This document shows positions 1 through 7,842 of a stretch of 13,516 nt of DNA, piece after piece. The notes under the pieces were generated by a model. It did no database searches and had not been told where the DNA came from. It saw nothing but the letters and a program-made list of their open reading frames with translations. Position 1 is the stretch's first letter. Each line of letters starts with the position of its first letter. Both the position numbers and the translations under genes were made by a program. The stretch comes from a bacterium (lineage in GTDB: Bacteria > Spirochaetota > UBA4802 > UBA5550): NCBI GenBank assembly GCA_024224995.1, contig JAAENB010000305.1:1-13516 (forward strand). Direction: 5' to 3'.

Positions 1-88
1 ACCTGCCGAGGCATCACTCCCGGTAGGCATAATTTACATTCCGAACTACGTTTTTCGGTATATTAAGACACGACCGACCCTGTATAGC

Positions 89-110
89 GGGGTGCGACCC
101 CTGCGAGGGG
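89..110. repeat. Short GC-rich interspersed repeat, left copy
   Basis: The core gcgacccctgcgaggg has an inverted relative at 13418-13438. Over 21 aligned bases the two copies differ at two positions. Each contains a small perfect stem (cccct-gcg-agggg here at 98-110). Presence of the unit in opposite orientation in two intergenic regions 13 kb apart points to a dispersed genomic repeat family. It has no T tract on the correct side, so I do not call it a terminator. Confidence 0.5.
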
Positions 111-122
111 AAAAAATACGTC

Positions 123-263
123 AGAAACTAAATAGTATTGCGATCTGCGTCTGGCCTGGAAGTATCCCTCTTCTAAATGTGAGGACTGTTTGAGCGGAGC
201 GAGTTCCGCAGCATTTAGAAGAGGGATGCTTCCAGGCCCGCTCACTTGCACAATTTAGTTTCT
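123..263. repeat. Long imperfect inverted repeat (REP/MITE-like hairpin)
   Basis: Two pairs of arms nest within one another. The outer arms are 11 bp and perfect (123-133 with 253-263). The inner arms are 27 bp (153-179 with 212-238) with a single mismatch that becomes a G-U pair in RNA. The apical segment 180-211 contains a small gcgga/ttccgc hairpin. Loosely matching sequence lies between the two arm pairs. The total of about 141 bp, the nested structure and the absence of coding suggest a miniature mobile element or a REP-type unit. No clear target-site duplication flanks it. Confidence 0.65.
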
Positions 264-316
264 TGAGAGCAGCTGAACGAATAAAAAAAGGCGGCATAAA
301 GCACGAGGATTTTTAA

Positions 317-339
317 AGGACGGGGATAAACCCCGTCCT
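317..339 (-). terminator. Stem-loop after the M23 peptidase gene
   Basis: A perfect 9-bp stem (aggacgggg / ccccgtcct) with a 5-nt loop begins 6 nt past the minus-strand stop codon. In the minus direction it is followed only by a short T run and then A's. It is therefore a plausible but not textbook intrinsic terminator. Confidence 0.55.
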
Positions 340-345
340 GTATTA

Positions 346-1311
346 CTATCGAATATAAGAATTTGGATTAAGTGCTTTTCTTCCTCTTCGAACTTCAAAA
401 TGAAGGTGCGGACCGGTCGACATTCCGGTAGAACCGACCTTGCCAATAAGTTGTCCTTTTTTAACCCGGGCTCCTCTGCGGGCGATTCTTTGTGACATAT
501 GACCGTAATAGGTTGAGAGGTCTTTTTCATGTTTGATTACAACCAGGTTTCCGTAACCGTTGCGGTTAAATTCGGACCGGATGACCCTGCCGCCTGCTGA
601 GGCTTTAATTGGAGTTCCTGTTGGAGCGGCAATGTCGATCCCTTTGTGAAAAGACCGTCTTCTTTTGGTAACGGGATGTACCCGGTAACCAAACTTACTG
701 GAGACCCTTCCGGCCGCGGGAACTATAAACCCCTTGGTACTTGCGGTGGAGTCTTTATCCACGGTTTCAATGGTCTCTTTTCTTTTCGGCATATCTTTTT
801 GAATAAAGGCGCCAAAGGCCCATCCTTCTTCCTGGTTTGTTTTCCTGATTAATACCCAACGGGCTTTTACGCCATTGACTCTATCGACAAAACTGGTTTG
901 AGCCAGGAGTTCAACCTTTTCCTGGAAGCTGACTTTTCCCACTTTCATGCCATAGAGGCTGCCGGTATCACGAATATTAACATCATCTGCATTAATATAG
1001 GCATACTGTTTTGGCGGGATTTTTTTCTTGGTATGGATGATGGTCTGTTCTTTTATATCTGTGGCCTTGTCAATATCTACGGGAATGTCGATTTTGGTTT
1101 TACTGCCAAACCCGAGCTGCTTGTTTATATCAGTCATATAAGCTCTCATTTTTTTTAACAGAGCCTCTTTTCTCGCCAGGTCGGCTTTATGCTGTTTTGT
1201 TACATCCTTTTTATAATATTTAAAAAAGCTGCCCTCTTTTGAAAAGGCCATAGTTCCTATTACCGTTCCCACACAAAGGAATACAAGAATTAAGCTTACT
1301 ATATATTTCAT
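346..1311 (-). CDS. M23 (LytM-type) peptidase with SH3-like domain
   Basis: Predicted periplasmic, membrane-anchored peptidoglycan endopeptidase of 321 residues. An N-terminal hydrophobic segment (about 3-20) acts as signal or anchor. A short charged helix (37-65), an SH3-like wall-binding region (about 103-172) and the M23 domain (about 195-315) follow. The zinc and catalytic residues are all present: H222 and D226 in HKGID, H271 in YYGH, and H302 and H304 in HLHFE. The enzyme should therefore be active, unlike degenerate LytM activators of amidases. I chose the ATG at 1309-1311 because aggag lies 7 nt upstream and the signal sequence starts right after it. An in-frame start 16 codons further upstream adds unlikely residues. 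The gene is transcribed away from the VWA-FHA gene, with its own promoter at 1408-1436. The exact bond cleaved cannot be read from the sequence. Confidence 0.9.
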   Translation of the reverse strand: MKYIVSLILVFLCVGTVIGTMAFSKEGSFFKYYKKDVTKQHKADLARKEALLKKMRAYMTDINKQLGFGSKTKIDIPVDIDKATDIKEQTIIHTKKKIPPKQYAYINADDVNIRDTGSLYGMKVGKVSFQEKVELLAQTSFVDRVNGVKARWVLIRKTNQEEGWAFGAFIQKDMPKRKETIETVDKDSTASTKGFIVPAAGRVSSKFGYRVHPVTKRRRSFHKGIDIAAPTGTPIKASAGGRVIRSEFNRNGYGNLVVIKHEKDLSTYYGHMSQRIARRGARVKKGQLIGKVGSTGMSTGPHLHFEVRRGRKALNPNSYIR

Positions 1312-1373
1312 CGTAATTCTCCTGTAGTTAAACCAAAATAAATACCCGTTCTCACTCAATAATAGAGCAACAA

Positions 1374-1386
1374 ACAGGATTCCTGT
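1374..1386. promoter_or_regulatory. 13-bp palindrome in the peptidase leader
   Basis: ACAGGA-T-TCCTGT is a perfect palindrome just downstream of the predicted minus-strand -10 box, so it lies near the start of the peptidase transcript. The position suits an operator, but no protein can be assigned to it. Chance occurrence is possible. Confidence 0.25.
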
Positions 1387-1407
1387 CTTTAAAAAACAGT
1401 TATATAG

Positions 1408-1436
1408 AATTTACCTCAAAAAAAAGATAATGTCAA
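1408..1436 (-). promoter_or_regulatory. Sigma70-type promoter of the M23 peptidase gene
   Basis: On the minus strand, a perfect TTGACA (1431-1436) is followed by a 17-nt spacer and TAAATT (1408-1413, four of six consensus bases). Transcription would begin near 1400 and give a leader of about 90 nt. Confidence 0.55.
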
Positions 1437-1553
1437 TAAAATATTTAGTACTCCTTGAGCTCTATAAAATAATACAAAAATAGTGCTTGAAGTCCGATAA
1501 TAATATGAGATAAATTTGTATGGTAATCCATAAAAAAAAAGAGTTTGGAACGA

Positions 1554-3056
1554 ATGATATCCATTAGAAACCTGACATATTCACTAATAGCAGTCTTTGT
1601 TATTGTATTCTCTTCTTTTCCTATTAAAGGGGCTCCCCATTTAAAAGTTACCGATATTGACACGGATAATGATTTTCCCAATATCAAAATAGATGTAACA
1701 GTCAATAAGCTGTACGATAAAGACATTCTTGCCCTGGATGAAGAGAATTTGCTGGTTTATGAAGATGAATCCAGGGTAAATTACGTAAAAGTTGAAAATT
1801 TGTCCGAAACGACCGATTTTTTGTACCTTGTGTTCTCAATTGACTCAAGTAGAAGCATTAGTGAACGATTTCTTACTGCCATAAAATCATCAGCAAAAGA
1901 TATAGTTAACAACACCGGTGCCCGCGATAAAATTGCCATTTACCGCTTTAATGACAGAGTAGTAAAATTGAACAATTTTACCCTGAAAAAGAAAGAACTC
2001 ATCAATGATATCAATTCTATTAAACGACACGGAAAAAAAACCCTGTTATTCAAATCAATATTCTATTCTATTGACCTGCTGGAAGATGAGAGTGTCAAAC
2101 GGAAAGCAATTATCGTTTTTACCGATGGAAAGGATGAGGGAAGCAGCATTACCGATGATGATATAATTAACCTGGCCAGAGATAGAAATATCCCAATAAA
2201 TTTTATTTGTCTAAAAACATCAAAAAATATAAAGACAATGGAACGGATCTCATTGCTCACCGGCGGAACACTGGCTTATAGCAGCAATGACAGAGATGTC
2301 GCGAAAATGTATCAAACCATACTTTCGCATATTAAAAACAAGTACCGTATTACCTATAAGTCCATGCTGAAGCAGGACGGCAGTTCTCATAAACTGGAAG
2401 TACGGCTTAAATACGGGGACATTAGAGACAGTGAGATCAGCACCATCATTGTTAAGAATAAATTCCTGAATTTTGCTTTTCTTTCGGGTATTAATATTGT
2501 CCTGTTTTCCATAATTCTGGTTCTGCTGGTTGTATTGTGCATTACAATTATCTTCCTGGTAAAAAAAGAAAAAAAGAACGGAGATGAGATATATGGTTCC
2601 GGCTCTAAGCCTTCAAAAAGATCTTCCAAAAGTTCTTCCAAATCCAAAATGGAAGAATATAAAGACTATTACGACCAGATGATAGAACTCGAAGAAAGTG
2701 AACGGTCTTATGAAGAGGATATTGTATCATCTATGGATGAAGACTCTTCATATTCCGATGTGTGGCTTATCGAAAAAGACGGTCCTGAAGCTGGTAAAAA
2801 AATACCAATTTATTGGCCCGAAGCAACTATTGGCAGCGAGCATGATAATTCCATAGTTGTTTCAGACAATACTGTATCCCCAAAACACGCTAAAATAAAA
2901 AATGTCAAAGGGGTCTATTACCTGTTCGACCTGGTTTCCGACAACGGAACCTTTCTTAATAATAAAAAATTACTCCGCCCGAAAGCCCTGTATGATTGGG
3001 ATGAAATAAAAATCGGACACACGCAATTCGTCTTCAGAGGATCAAAATTATCATAA
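1554..3056 (+). CDS. Membrane VWA-domain protein with cytoplasmic FHA domain
   Basis: A 500-residue protein with four parts. It has a signal sequence (about 5-27), a von Willebrand A domain (about 88-270), a transmembrane helix (about 307-336) and, after a Ser/Lys-rich then acidic linker (350-400), a C-terminal FHA domain (403-497). The VWA metal site looks intact: D97-S-S99-R-S101, T163 and D191 in FTDG. The order implies an extracytoplasmic metal-dependent adhesion module joined to a cytoplasmic phosphothreonine reader. The FHA domain keeps S442, H445 and N464-G-T, but the usual Arg after the first Gly is Ser (G427-S428). Phosphopeptide binding may therefore be weakened. I chose the ATG at 1554 because a weak GGA lies a few bases upstream; a TTG at 1545 is also possible. 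The gene stands alone, divergent from the peptidase. Its specific role is unknown. Confidence 0.85.
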   Translation: MISIRNLTYSLIAVFVIVFSSFPIKGAPHLKVTDIDTDNDFPNIKIDVTVNKLYDKDILALDEENLLVYEDESRVNYVKVENLSETTDFLYLVFSIDSSRSISERFLTAIKSSAKDIVNNTGARDKIAIYRFNDRVVKLNNFTLKKKELINDINSIKRHGKKTLLFKSIFYSIDLLEDESVKRKAIIVFTDGKDEGSSITDDDIINLARDRNIPINFICLKTSKNIKTMERISLLTGGTLAYSSNDRDVAKMYQTILSHIKNKYRITYKSMLKQDGSSHKLEVRLKYGDIRDSEISTIIVKNKFLNFAFLSGINIVLFSIILVLLVVLCITIIFLVKKEKKNGDEIYGSGSKPSKRSSKSSSKSKMEEYKDYYDQMIELEESERSYEEDIVSSMDEDSSYSDVWLIEKDGPEAGKKIPIYWPEATIGSEHDNSIVVSDNTVSPKHAKIKNVKGVYYLFDLVSDNGTFLNNKKLLRPKALYDWDEIKIGHTQFVFRGSKLS

Positions 3057-3101
3057 AATCTTCAACTTTTAATGCTGATTTCGCAGCGATTTAATATTAA
3101 T

Positions 3102-3136
3102 AAAATTGTTGACTCCCTTTCAAAGACAATTTTAAT
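3102..3136 (+). promoter_or_regulatory. Candidate promoter of the HD-GYP operon
   Basis: TTGACT (3109-3114), a 16-nt spacer and TTTAAT (3131-3136) give five of six matches in each box. Inverted arms of 8 bp (aaaattgt 3102-3109, acaatttt 3126-3133) overlap both boxes, so they could be an operator or a weak hairpin behind the VWA-FHA gene. The predicted leader is about 110 nt. A second AT-rich palindrome (actatatagt, 3187-3196) lies within that leader. Confidence 0.4.
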
Positions 3137-3255
3137 GATAAATTCAATAGAATTTAAAAAATTTTGGTTTATTTTCCAGGCAAAACACTATATAGTACAT
3201 TGATTGAATCAAATGAATCATAATAGTGCTAAAAAAGCTAATAGAACAGGATATA

Positions 3256-4887
3256 ATGAGCAATAATCTTTTAAAATCAAGTCAAAGCCAGGCAAAAATA
3301 TTGGTTGTTGATGACGAACCGCTCATCAGGAGGGTATTAATAAAATATCTTCTCGACCGGAATTATCTTATTGATACAGCGGAAGACGGACAAAGTGCTC
3401 TTAAAAAGCTTGAAGAAAATGCCTATGACCTGGTACTTACGGACATAAAAATGCCCAATATGGGTGGAATAGAGCTCCTCCAGGTAATGTCTGATAATTT
3501 CCCTGATACGCCGAAAATTGTATTAACTGCTTATGATTCTTACGATCACATTGCCGCTGCCCTGAAGACCGGGGCCTATGATTTTCTCACAAAACCAATA
3601 ACCGACTTTACCATTCTTGAACATTCCATTGAACGTGCCATTGAGAGAAAAAGGCTTAATGATGAAAAAAATAAATACATTGATCAGCTAAAGCAGATTA
3701 ATGAAATAATATCCATGCTCAACAGTGGTAAGACCACGGAAGATATATTCAATTCTCTGTATAAAACACTTAAAAAAATAATTCCCTTTAACAGGCTTAC
3801 CCTCACCAGGCTGCAAAAAAGCAGCAATATCGTCCGTATTAAACTTGTTGCTTCCGACAAAAAAATACTCTTCCCCGAAGGGAATACCTTTAACCTGGAG
3901 CGTTCGGCCTTAAAACCGGTAATGGAAAGTAAAAAGTTTTTAAACCTGGAAAATCTTGAAGAATTTCTCGCGCGTCATCCCGAATCGGAAAGCACAAAAA
4001 TGCTGGTGGATGAAGGAATGCGCTCCTCTCTGGTCGCTCCCCTGATAATCAGCAGTGAGATCAAAGGATTTCTTATATTTTCATCCGAGAACACCGGGGC
4101 GTTTAAACAGGATCATGTTTCTTTTCTGGAATCAATAGCCGGGCAGATTGCCTTAAGCGTACAGCGAGGTGAGCTCTTAACCGAGATAGAGCAGCATACT
4201 AAAAATCTTGAGGAAATGGTAGATCATCGCACTAACCAGATCATCAAGACCCAGAAAACTACGGTTTTCGCTCTCAGCAGGCTGGCAGAGACCAGGGACC
4301 CGGAAACAGGAGATCATCTCGAACGGATACGAAATTATTGTGTACTTCTTGGAAAACTATATAAAGAGTCCGGCAGCAATAGTGATATAACAAACCGTTA
4401 TCTCCAGGATCTTTATGATTCTTCTATATTGCATGATATCGGCAAAGTTGGTATTCCCGATGGTATTTTGCTCAAAGAAGGATTCCTTAAAGATAATGAA
4501 TTTGAAATAATGAAAACCCATACCACAATAGGGTATGATTCCCTGAAATCATCTACCAAAGAACTGGAAGCTGATTCTTTTCTCAGCATGGCTGCTGCCA
4601 TCACCCTGTACCACCACGAACGCTGGGATGGTCTGGGCTATCCCGAAGGGCTTAAAGGAGAAGAGATTCCCCTTGTGGCGAGAATCATTGCAATCGCCGA
4701 TGTTTATGATGCTCTTACAACCAAAAGGCCTTATAAAGAAGCCTATAGCCATGAAAGGGCAATTGAGGTTATGAAAAAAGAAGCGTCGAGATTTGATCCC
4801 GTGCTATTTGAAATATTCTGTAGTCATGCCGGGGAGTTCGATAAAGTCAGAAAAAAATACGAAGATAAAGAGTTAAAAGGAAATTAA
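3256..4887 (+). CDS. Response regulator with GAF and HD-GYP domains
   Basis: Likely cytoplasmic c-di-GMP phosphodiesterase controlled by phosphorylation, 543 residues. The receiver domain (about 13-130) has D19, D20, phospho-acceptor D63, T91 and K113. A helical linker leads to a GAF-like domain (about 145-305), then a coiled segment (306-335), then the HD-GYP domain (about 336-535). The metal and signature residues are present: H354, H393-D394 in HDIGK, H422, H453-H454, and G461-Y-P. Both input and output therefore look functional. The ATG at 3256 follows AGGA by 4 nt; an upstream in-frame GTG at 3226 lacks a better ribosome site. The rhomboid gene starts 14 nt after the stop, so the two are probably co-transcribed. 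No partner histidine kinase is in the window, so the signal is unknown. Confidence 0.92.
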   Translation: MSNNLLKSSQSQAKILVVDDEPLIRRVLIKYLLDRNYLIDTAEDGQSALKKLEENAYDLVLTDIKMPNMGGIELLQVMSDNFPDTPKIVLTAYDSYDHIAAALKTGAYDFLTKPITDFTILEHSIERAIERKRLNDEKNKYIDQLKQINEIISMLNSGKTTEDIFNSLYKTLKKIIPFNRLTLTRLQKSSNIVRIKLVASDKKILFPEGNTFNLERSALKPVMESKKFLNLENLEEFLARHPESESTKMLVDEGMRSSLVAPLIISSEIKGFLIFSSENTGAFKQDHVSFLESIAGQIALSVQRGELLTEIEQHTKNLEEMVDHRTNQIIKTQKTTVFALSRLAETRDPETGDHLERIRNYCVLLGKLYKESGSNSDITNRYLQDLYDSSILHDIGKVGIPDGILLKEGFLKDNEFEIMKTHTTIGYDSLKSSTKELEADSFLSMAAAITLYHHERWDGLGYPEGLKGEEIPLVARIIAIADVYDALTTKRPYKEAYSHERAIEVMKKEASRFDPVLFEIFCSHAGEFDKVRKKYEDKELKGN

Positions 4888-4901
4888 AAAGGAAACGTAA
4901 C

Positions 4902-5810
4902 ATGTACGGTCAGAATACAGGTATGAGATTTGGTGGTCCGTTAACACCAACGGTAAAAAAACTGCTTATTATAAATGGAGTTATTTTCCTGATCCAGACG
5001 CTGGCAGGGCTCTTCCCCGCTCTCATCAGTCAGGGAACTATTGAGCATTTTTTCGGATTAAGTCATGCGGGAATTTTCAGTGAATTTAAAATATGGCAGG
5101 TATTCACCTACATGTTTATCCATGGAGGATTTTTACATATTGGTCTTAATATGCTTGTCCTTTTTATGTTTGGCGGCGAACTGGAACTTCTCTGGGGAAA
5201 TAAATTCTTCCTTAAGTATTATCTCTATTCCGGGATTGGAGCCGGCTTATTCATCATCTTGATGAATTATGTTACATTTTTAAGCTGGCCCGGCAATGCA
5301 AATAGTCCTACACTTGGAGCATCAGGAGCCATCTATGGTATTCTTCTGGCATACGCCCTATACTGGCCAAATAGAGAAATACTCTTGTTCCCGTTCTTTA
5401 TACCAATTAAAGTTAAATACGTTGCGTTGGTTATTGGTCTCATCGCCTTTTTGGGAACCATGGGCAGTTGTGCCTCTGTAGAAGGCGGCGTGAGCCACAT
5501 TGGGCATTTGGGAGGTATTATTTCCGGGTATATTCTTCTGAAATTAATGAAGCGTTCATCGGGGAGCAGCAGCTTTGCCGGTAGTTCTCAATCGAACAAT
5601 AGTAATATCGTAAGTGATACGTTAAAGAAGGCCCGTCTTAAAAAGAAGAAGAAAGAAATAGAAACACGGATAAAGGCTAAAAAAATAATTGATGATCTTC
5701 TTGAAAAAATAGCGCGGGAAGGGATGAGTTCTCTTACGCCGGAAGAAAGAAAACAGCTGGAATGGGCCAGGAAGCATTATTATCCCGAAGGGAATGATAT
5801 TGTTCACTGA
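4902..5810 (+). CDS. Rhomboid family intramembrane serine protease with soluble C-terminal tail
   Basis: A 302-residue membrane protein that cleaves transmembrane substrates within the bilayer. The rhomboid core (about 18-218) has six or seven hydrophobic segments. The catalytic pair is present: S141 in GASGA and H202 in SHIGHLGG. H74, and H79 with N83 (HxxxN), supply the usual oxyanion-side residues. The enzyme should be active. Residues 219-302 form a hydrophilic tail: a Ser/Asn-rich linker, a Lys-rich helix and an SLTPEERKQLE motif. I recall similar tails on many bacterial rhomboids and infer a cytoplasmic helical accessory domain. An AAGGA site lies 8 nt before the ATG. The gene sits 14 nt behind the HD-GYP gene and ends 20 bp from the convergent CheY-like gene, with no obvious terminator between them. 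Substrates are not evident. Confidence 0.92.
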   Translation: MYGQNTGMRFGGPLTPTVKKLLIINGVIFLIQTLAGLFPALISQGTIEHFFGLSHAGIFSEFKIWQVFTYMFIHGGFLHIGLNMLVLFMFGGELELLWGNKFFLKYYLYSGIGAGLFIILMNYVTFLSWPGNANSPTLGASGAIYGILLAYALYWPNREILLFPFFIPIKVKYVALVIGLIAFLGTMGSCASVEGGVSHIGHLGGIISGYILLKLMKRSSGSSSFAGSSQSNNSNIVSDTLKKARLKKKKKEIETRIKAKKIIDDLLEKIAREGMSSLTPEERKQLEWARKHYYPEGNDIVH

Positions 5811-5830
5811 CCCTGCTGTAATTTTAAGTA

Positions 5831-6199
5831 TTATTTCACAAATTTATTCACCAGTTCCAAAAAGTCACCGGGATTAAAGGGCTTAACGATCCAGCCGGAG
5901 GCGCCGGCATCTTTCCCTTCTTTGATCTTCGCTTCTTCGAACTCAGTTGTGAGAACAATAACGGGAGTAAATTTATCGATCTCCCGGAAATTTCTCAAAA
6001 AAGTCAATCCATCCATAACAGGCATATTCACATCAACGATACAGAGACTTAAATTGTCATCGTTTTTCATCTGCTTGACCTTATTCAGGGCATCGGAACC
6101 ATTTTCTGCCTCTACAATATTAAGCCCGAGACCTTTTATGGAAAGTTCAACGCTTTTTCTTATTGTTGGAGAATCATCAGCTATCAATATTGATTTCAT
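5831..6199 (-). CDS. Single-domain CheY-like response regulator
   Basis: A stand-alone receiver of 122 residues with every switch residue in place: D8 and D9, phospho-acceptor D56 in IVDVNMP, T84, and K106 in KPF. It has no output domain, so it would act by protein contact, for example on a flagellar motor, a kinase or a phosphorelay. It resembles the chemotaxis CheY group, but no chemotaxis genes are present to confirm that role. TCCTCT on the plus strand (6205-6210) gives AGAGGA about 5 nt before the ATG. The gene lies 91 nt downstream of the receiver-phosphatase gene on the same strand but has its own near-consensus promoter, so it can be expressed independently. Confidence 0.9.
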   Translation of the reverse strand: MKSILIADDSPTIRKSVELSIKGLGLNIVEAENGSDALNKVKQMKNDDNLSLCIVDVNMPVMDGLTFLRNFREIDKFTPVIVLTTEFEEAKIKEGKDAGASGWIVKPFNPGDFLELVNKFVK

Positions 6200-6241
6200 A
6201 TTATTCCTCTTTAAAAAAATACTTCTTTATTGCTCTCCAAA

Positions 6242-6270
6242 ATAATAAACTTTTTTCTTCCATTTGTCAA
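6242..6270 (-). promoter_or_regulatory. Near-consensus sigma70-type promoter of the CheY-like gene
   Basis: On the minus strand, perfect TTGACA (6265-6270), a 17-nt spacer and TATTAT (6242-6247, five of six) lie in the 91-nt gap after the phosphatase gene. Transcription would start near 6235 and give a leader of about 36 nt. This is the best promoter match in the window. Confidence 0.7.
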
Positions 6271-6290
6271 ACAAAAAAACAGCCGGGATT

Positions 6291-7682
6291 CTATGAAGAT
6301 ATTCCTGAATTTTTCAAGCAGAGAACTGTCAGGTCATCCATTAAAGGCTCATCTCCTACAAACTGATGAAAATCTTCCATTATGTACTTCAAAACATCGT
6401 GTGATGAACCATCGGGAGGAGCTTTTTGAAAAATCTCGCTGATTCGTTTTACTCCATACTGCTCATTGTTCTTATTCGTTGTTTCACTTAAGCAATCGGA
6501 ATACACCAAAAGCGAACTGACTTCGGAGACATCGAATGTCATTGTATCATAATCGCTCTGCAACAATTTCTTACCTAAGAATGTTCCTTTTAGATTTCCT
6601 TTTTCCGGTTCAATAACCCGGACAGTATTATGTATATCTTTACAAAATAAATCAGTGTGAGCGGCATTTACGTATTCGGCAATATTTTCATTAAAGCGGA
6701 TCAGGATACCGGTTAAATAATTGTCGATATCATTAATTTCACCAATGAGCTCTTGATTAATATTTTCCATTACCTGGTTTAACGGGAGGTCCATCCGGCT
6801 AAAAGACCTGAAGATAATAGTTTTCGCGATCATTGTAATAAGAGCCGAAGCGATTCCATGCCCTGATACGTCAAATATTGAAACTCCGGTGAGATTCCCG
6901 CAGTCTTCATAAATATCATATAAATCCCCGGAAACCCCCGCGCAGGGTTTGTAGACATAGTTAATATCCCACCCCCGCACTTTTGGCGGATTTTTTATAA
7001 AAAATTTCGACTGTACATTGACTGCCATTTTCATGTCTCTGTTGGCTTCTCTTTGAGCCTCTTCCAGGCTGTTGTTCACATCAAGGAGTTTGATATTTTT
7101 TACTTCTATCTCTATAATGGCGTCTTCCAGCTCTCTGTTCACCGTTTCCAGTTCCGCGGTTCTTTCTTTTACTTTATCTTCCAGTTCATTTCTCTGGTCA
7201 TCTATAATCCGGAGGTGGTTAAAGGATCTGCATGATGATATAATTGTGGTAAAAAGTTTTGTCGCGGTGAGTTCGGTCTTTTCTTTGTAATCATTTATAT
7301 CATAATCACGGATTACTTTTTCAGCAGGGGCTTCTCCCGGCTGACCGGTGCGCAGTATAATCCTGACAAATTTATTCCCCAGGTCTTCCCGTATCTGCTT
7401 TGCCAATCGCAAGCCTGCGTCATTTGTCTCCATTACAACATCCAATAAAATTATAGCTATATCGGAATGTTTTTTCATCATTTCAAGAGCTTCTGCTCCT
7501 GAATAAGCGCTTACAAACTCAATTCCCTTTCCTTCAAAAGTAAAATCGGACAGAACCATTTTGGTAATTGAATGAATATCCTTATCGTCATCAACAATAA
7601 GAAGTTTCCAGGTACCCGTTCGCACTTCTGTTTTCGGAGGAGCAAAGACTATATCACTATTTTCCGTCTTATTATTATTCAT
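6291..7682 (-). CDS. Response regulator with SpoIIE/PP2C phosphatase output
   Basis: Likely cytoplasmic serine/threonine phosphatase of the RsbU type, controlled by a receiver domain, 463 residues. The receiver (about 25-150) has D31-D33, phospho-acceptor D81, T112 in RTGQPG, and a Lys in the DYKEKTEL motif. A coiled coil (about 160-218) connects to the SpoIIE/PP2C domain (about 225-456). Metal residues are visible: D253 and D256 in GDLYD, D271 in DVSGHG, D396 in YSD, and D449-D450 in DDLT. In known systems such phosphatases dephosphorylate anti-anti-sigma (STAS) proteins and so release a sigma factor, but no STAS or anti-sigma gene is nearby. The ribosome site is weak (AGAGAAG). Its promoter is probably at 7751-7779. 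The CheY-like gene lies downstream on the same strand. Confidence 0.92.
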   Translation of the reverse strand: MNNNKTENSDIVFAPPKTEVRTGTWKLLIVDDDKDIHSITKMVLSDFTFEGKGIEFVSAYSGAEALEMMKKHSDIAIILLDVVMETNDAGLRLAKQIREDLGNKFVRIILRTGQPGEAPAEKVIRDYDINDYKEKTELTATKLFTTIISSCRSFNHLRIIDDQRNELEDKVKERTAELETVNRELEDAIIEIEVKNIKLLDVNNSLEEAQREANRDMKMAVNVQSKFFIKNPPKVRGWDINYVYKPCAGVSGDLYDIYEDCGNLTGVSIFDVSGHGIASALITMIAKTIIFRSFSRMDLPLNQVMENINQELIGEINDIDNYLTGILIRFNENIAEYVNAAHTDLFCKDIHNTVRVIEPEKGNLKGTFLGKKLLQSDYDTMTFDVSEVSSLLVYSDCLSETTNKNNEQYGVKRISEIFQKAPPDGSSHDVLKYIMEDFHQFVGDEPLMDDLTVLCLKNSGISS

Positions 7683-7750
7683 TTATCTTCTCTATAATAC
7701 TATCGCAACCGTCCATATATTGAATAATTGCAAACACTGGAAGAATAAAA

Positions 7751-7779
7751 AATATACCTCATTTTTTAGATAAAGTCTA
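7751..7779 (-). promoter_or_regulatory. Candidate promoter of the receiver-phosphatase gene
   Basis: On the minus strand, TAGACT (7774-7779), a 17-nt spacer and TATATT (7751-7756, five of six) lie about 70 nt before the start codon. The predicted leader is near 60 nt. It lies downstream of the recF stop, so the phosphatase need not depend on recF transcription. Confidence 0.45.
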
Positions 7780-7842
7780 TTCTTTTTTTTAATTTTTCTT
7801 CTGAATATAGTGTATACAGGAGAAGGAGGCAAGGAAAAAGGT

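Larger units (their letters stand above)
1..345. other. Gene-free left edge with repeats
   Basis: I see no credible coding region here. The stretch contains a weak hairpin near positions 2-27, a short GC-rich repeat at 89-110, a long imperfect hairpin at 123-263, and a stem-loop at 317-339 that probably ends the minus-strand peptidase gene. Open frames across the hairpin are compositional artefacts: their residues come from the two inverted arms and resemble no protein family I know. Confidence 0.6.

Noticed and set aside
63..251. Minus-strand open frame across the long hairpin at the left edge
   Set aside because: It is made mostly of the inverted arms and has no recognisable protein features.
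3226..3255. GTG start for the HD-GYP regulator
   Set aside because: There is no clear ribosome site before it, and the ATG at 3256 has AGGA at close spacing; the receiver domain is complete from there.
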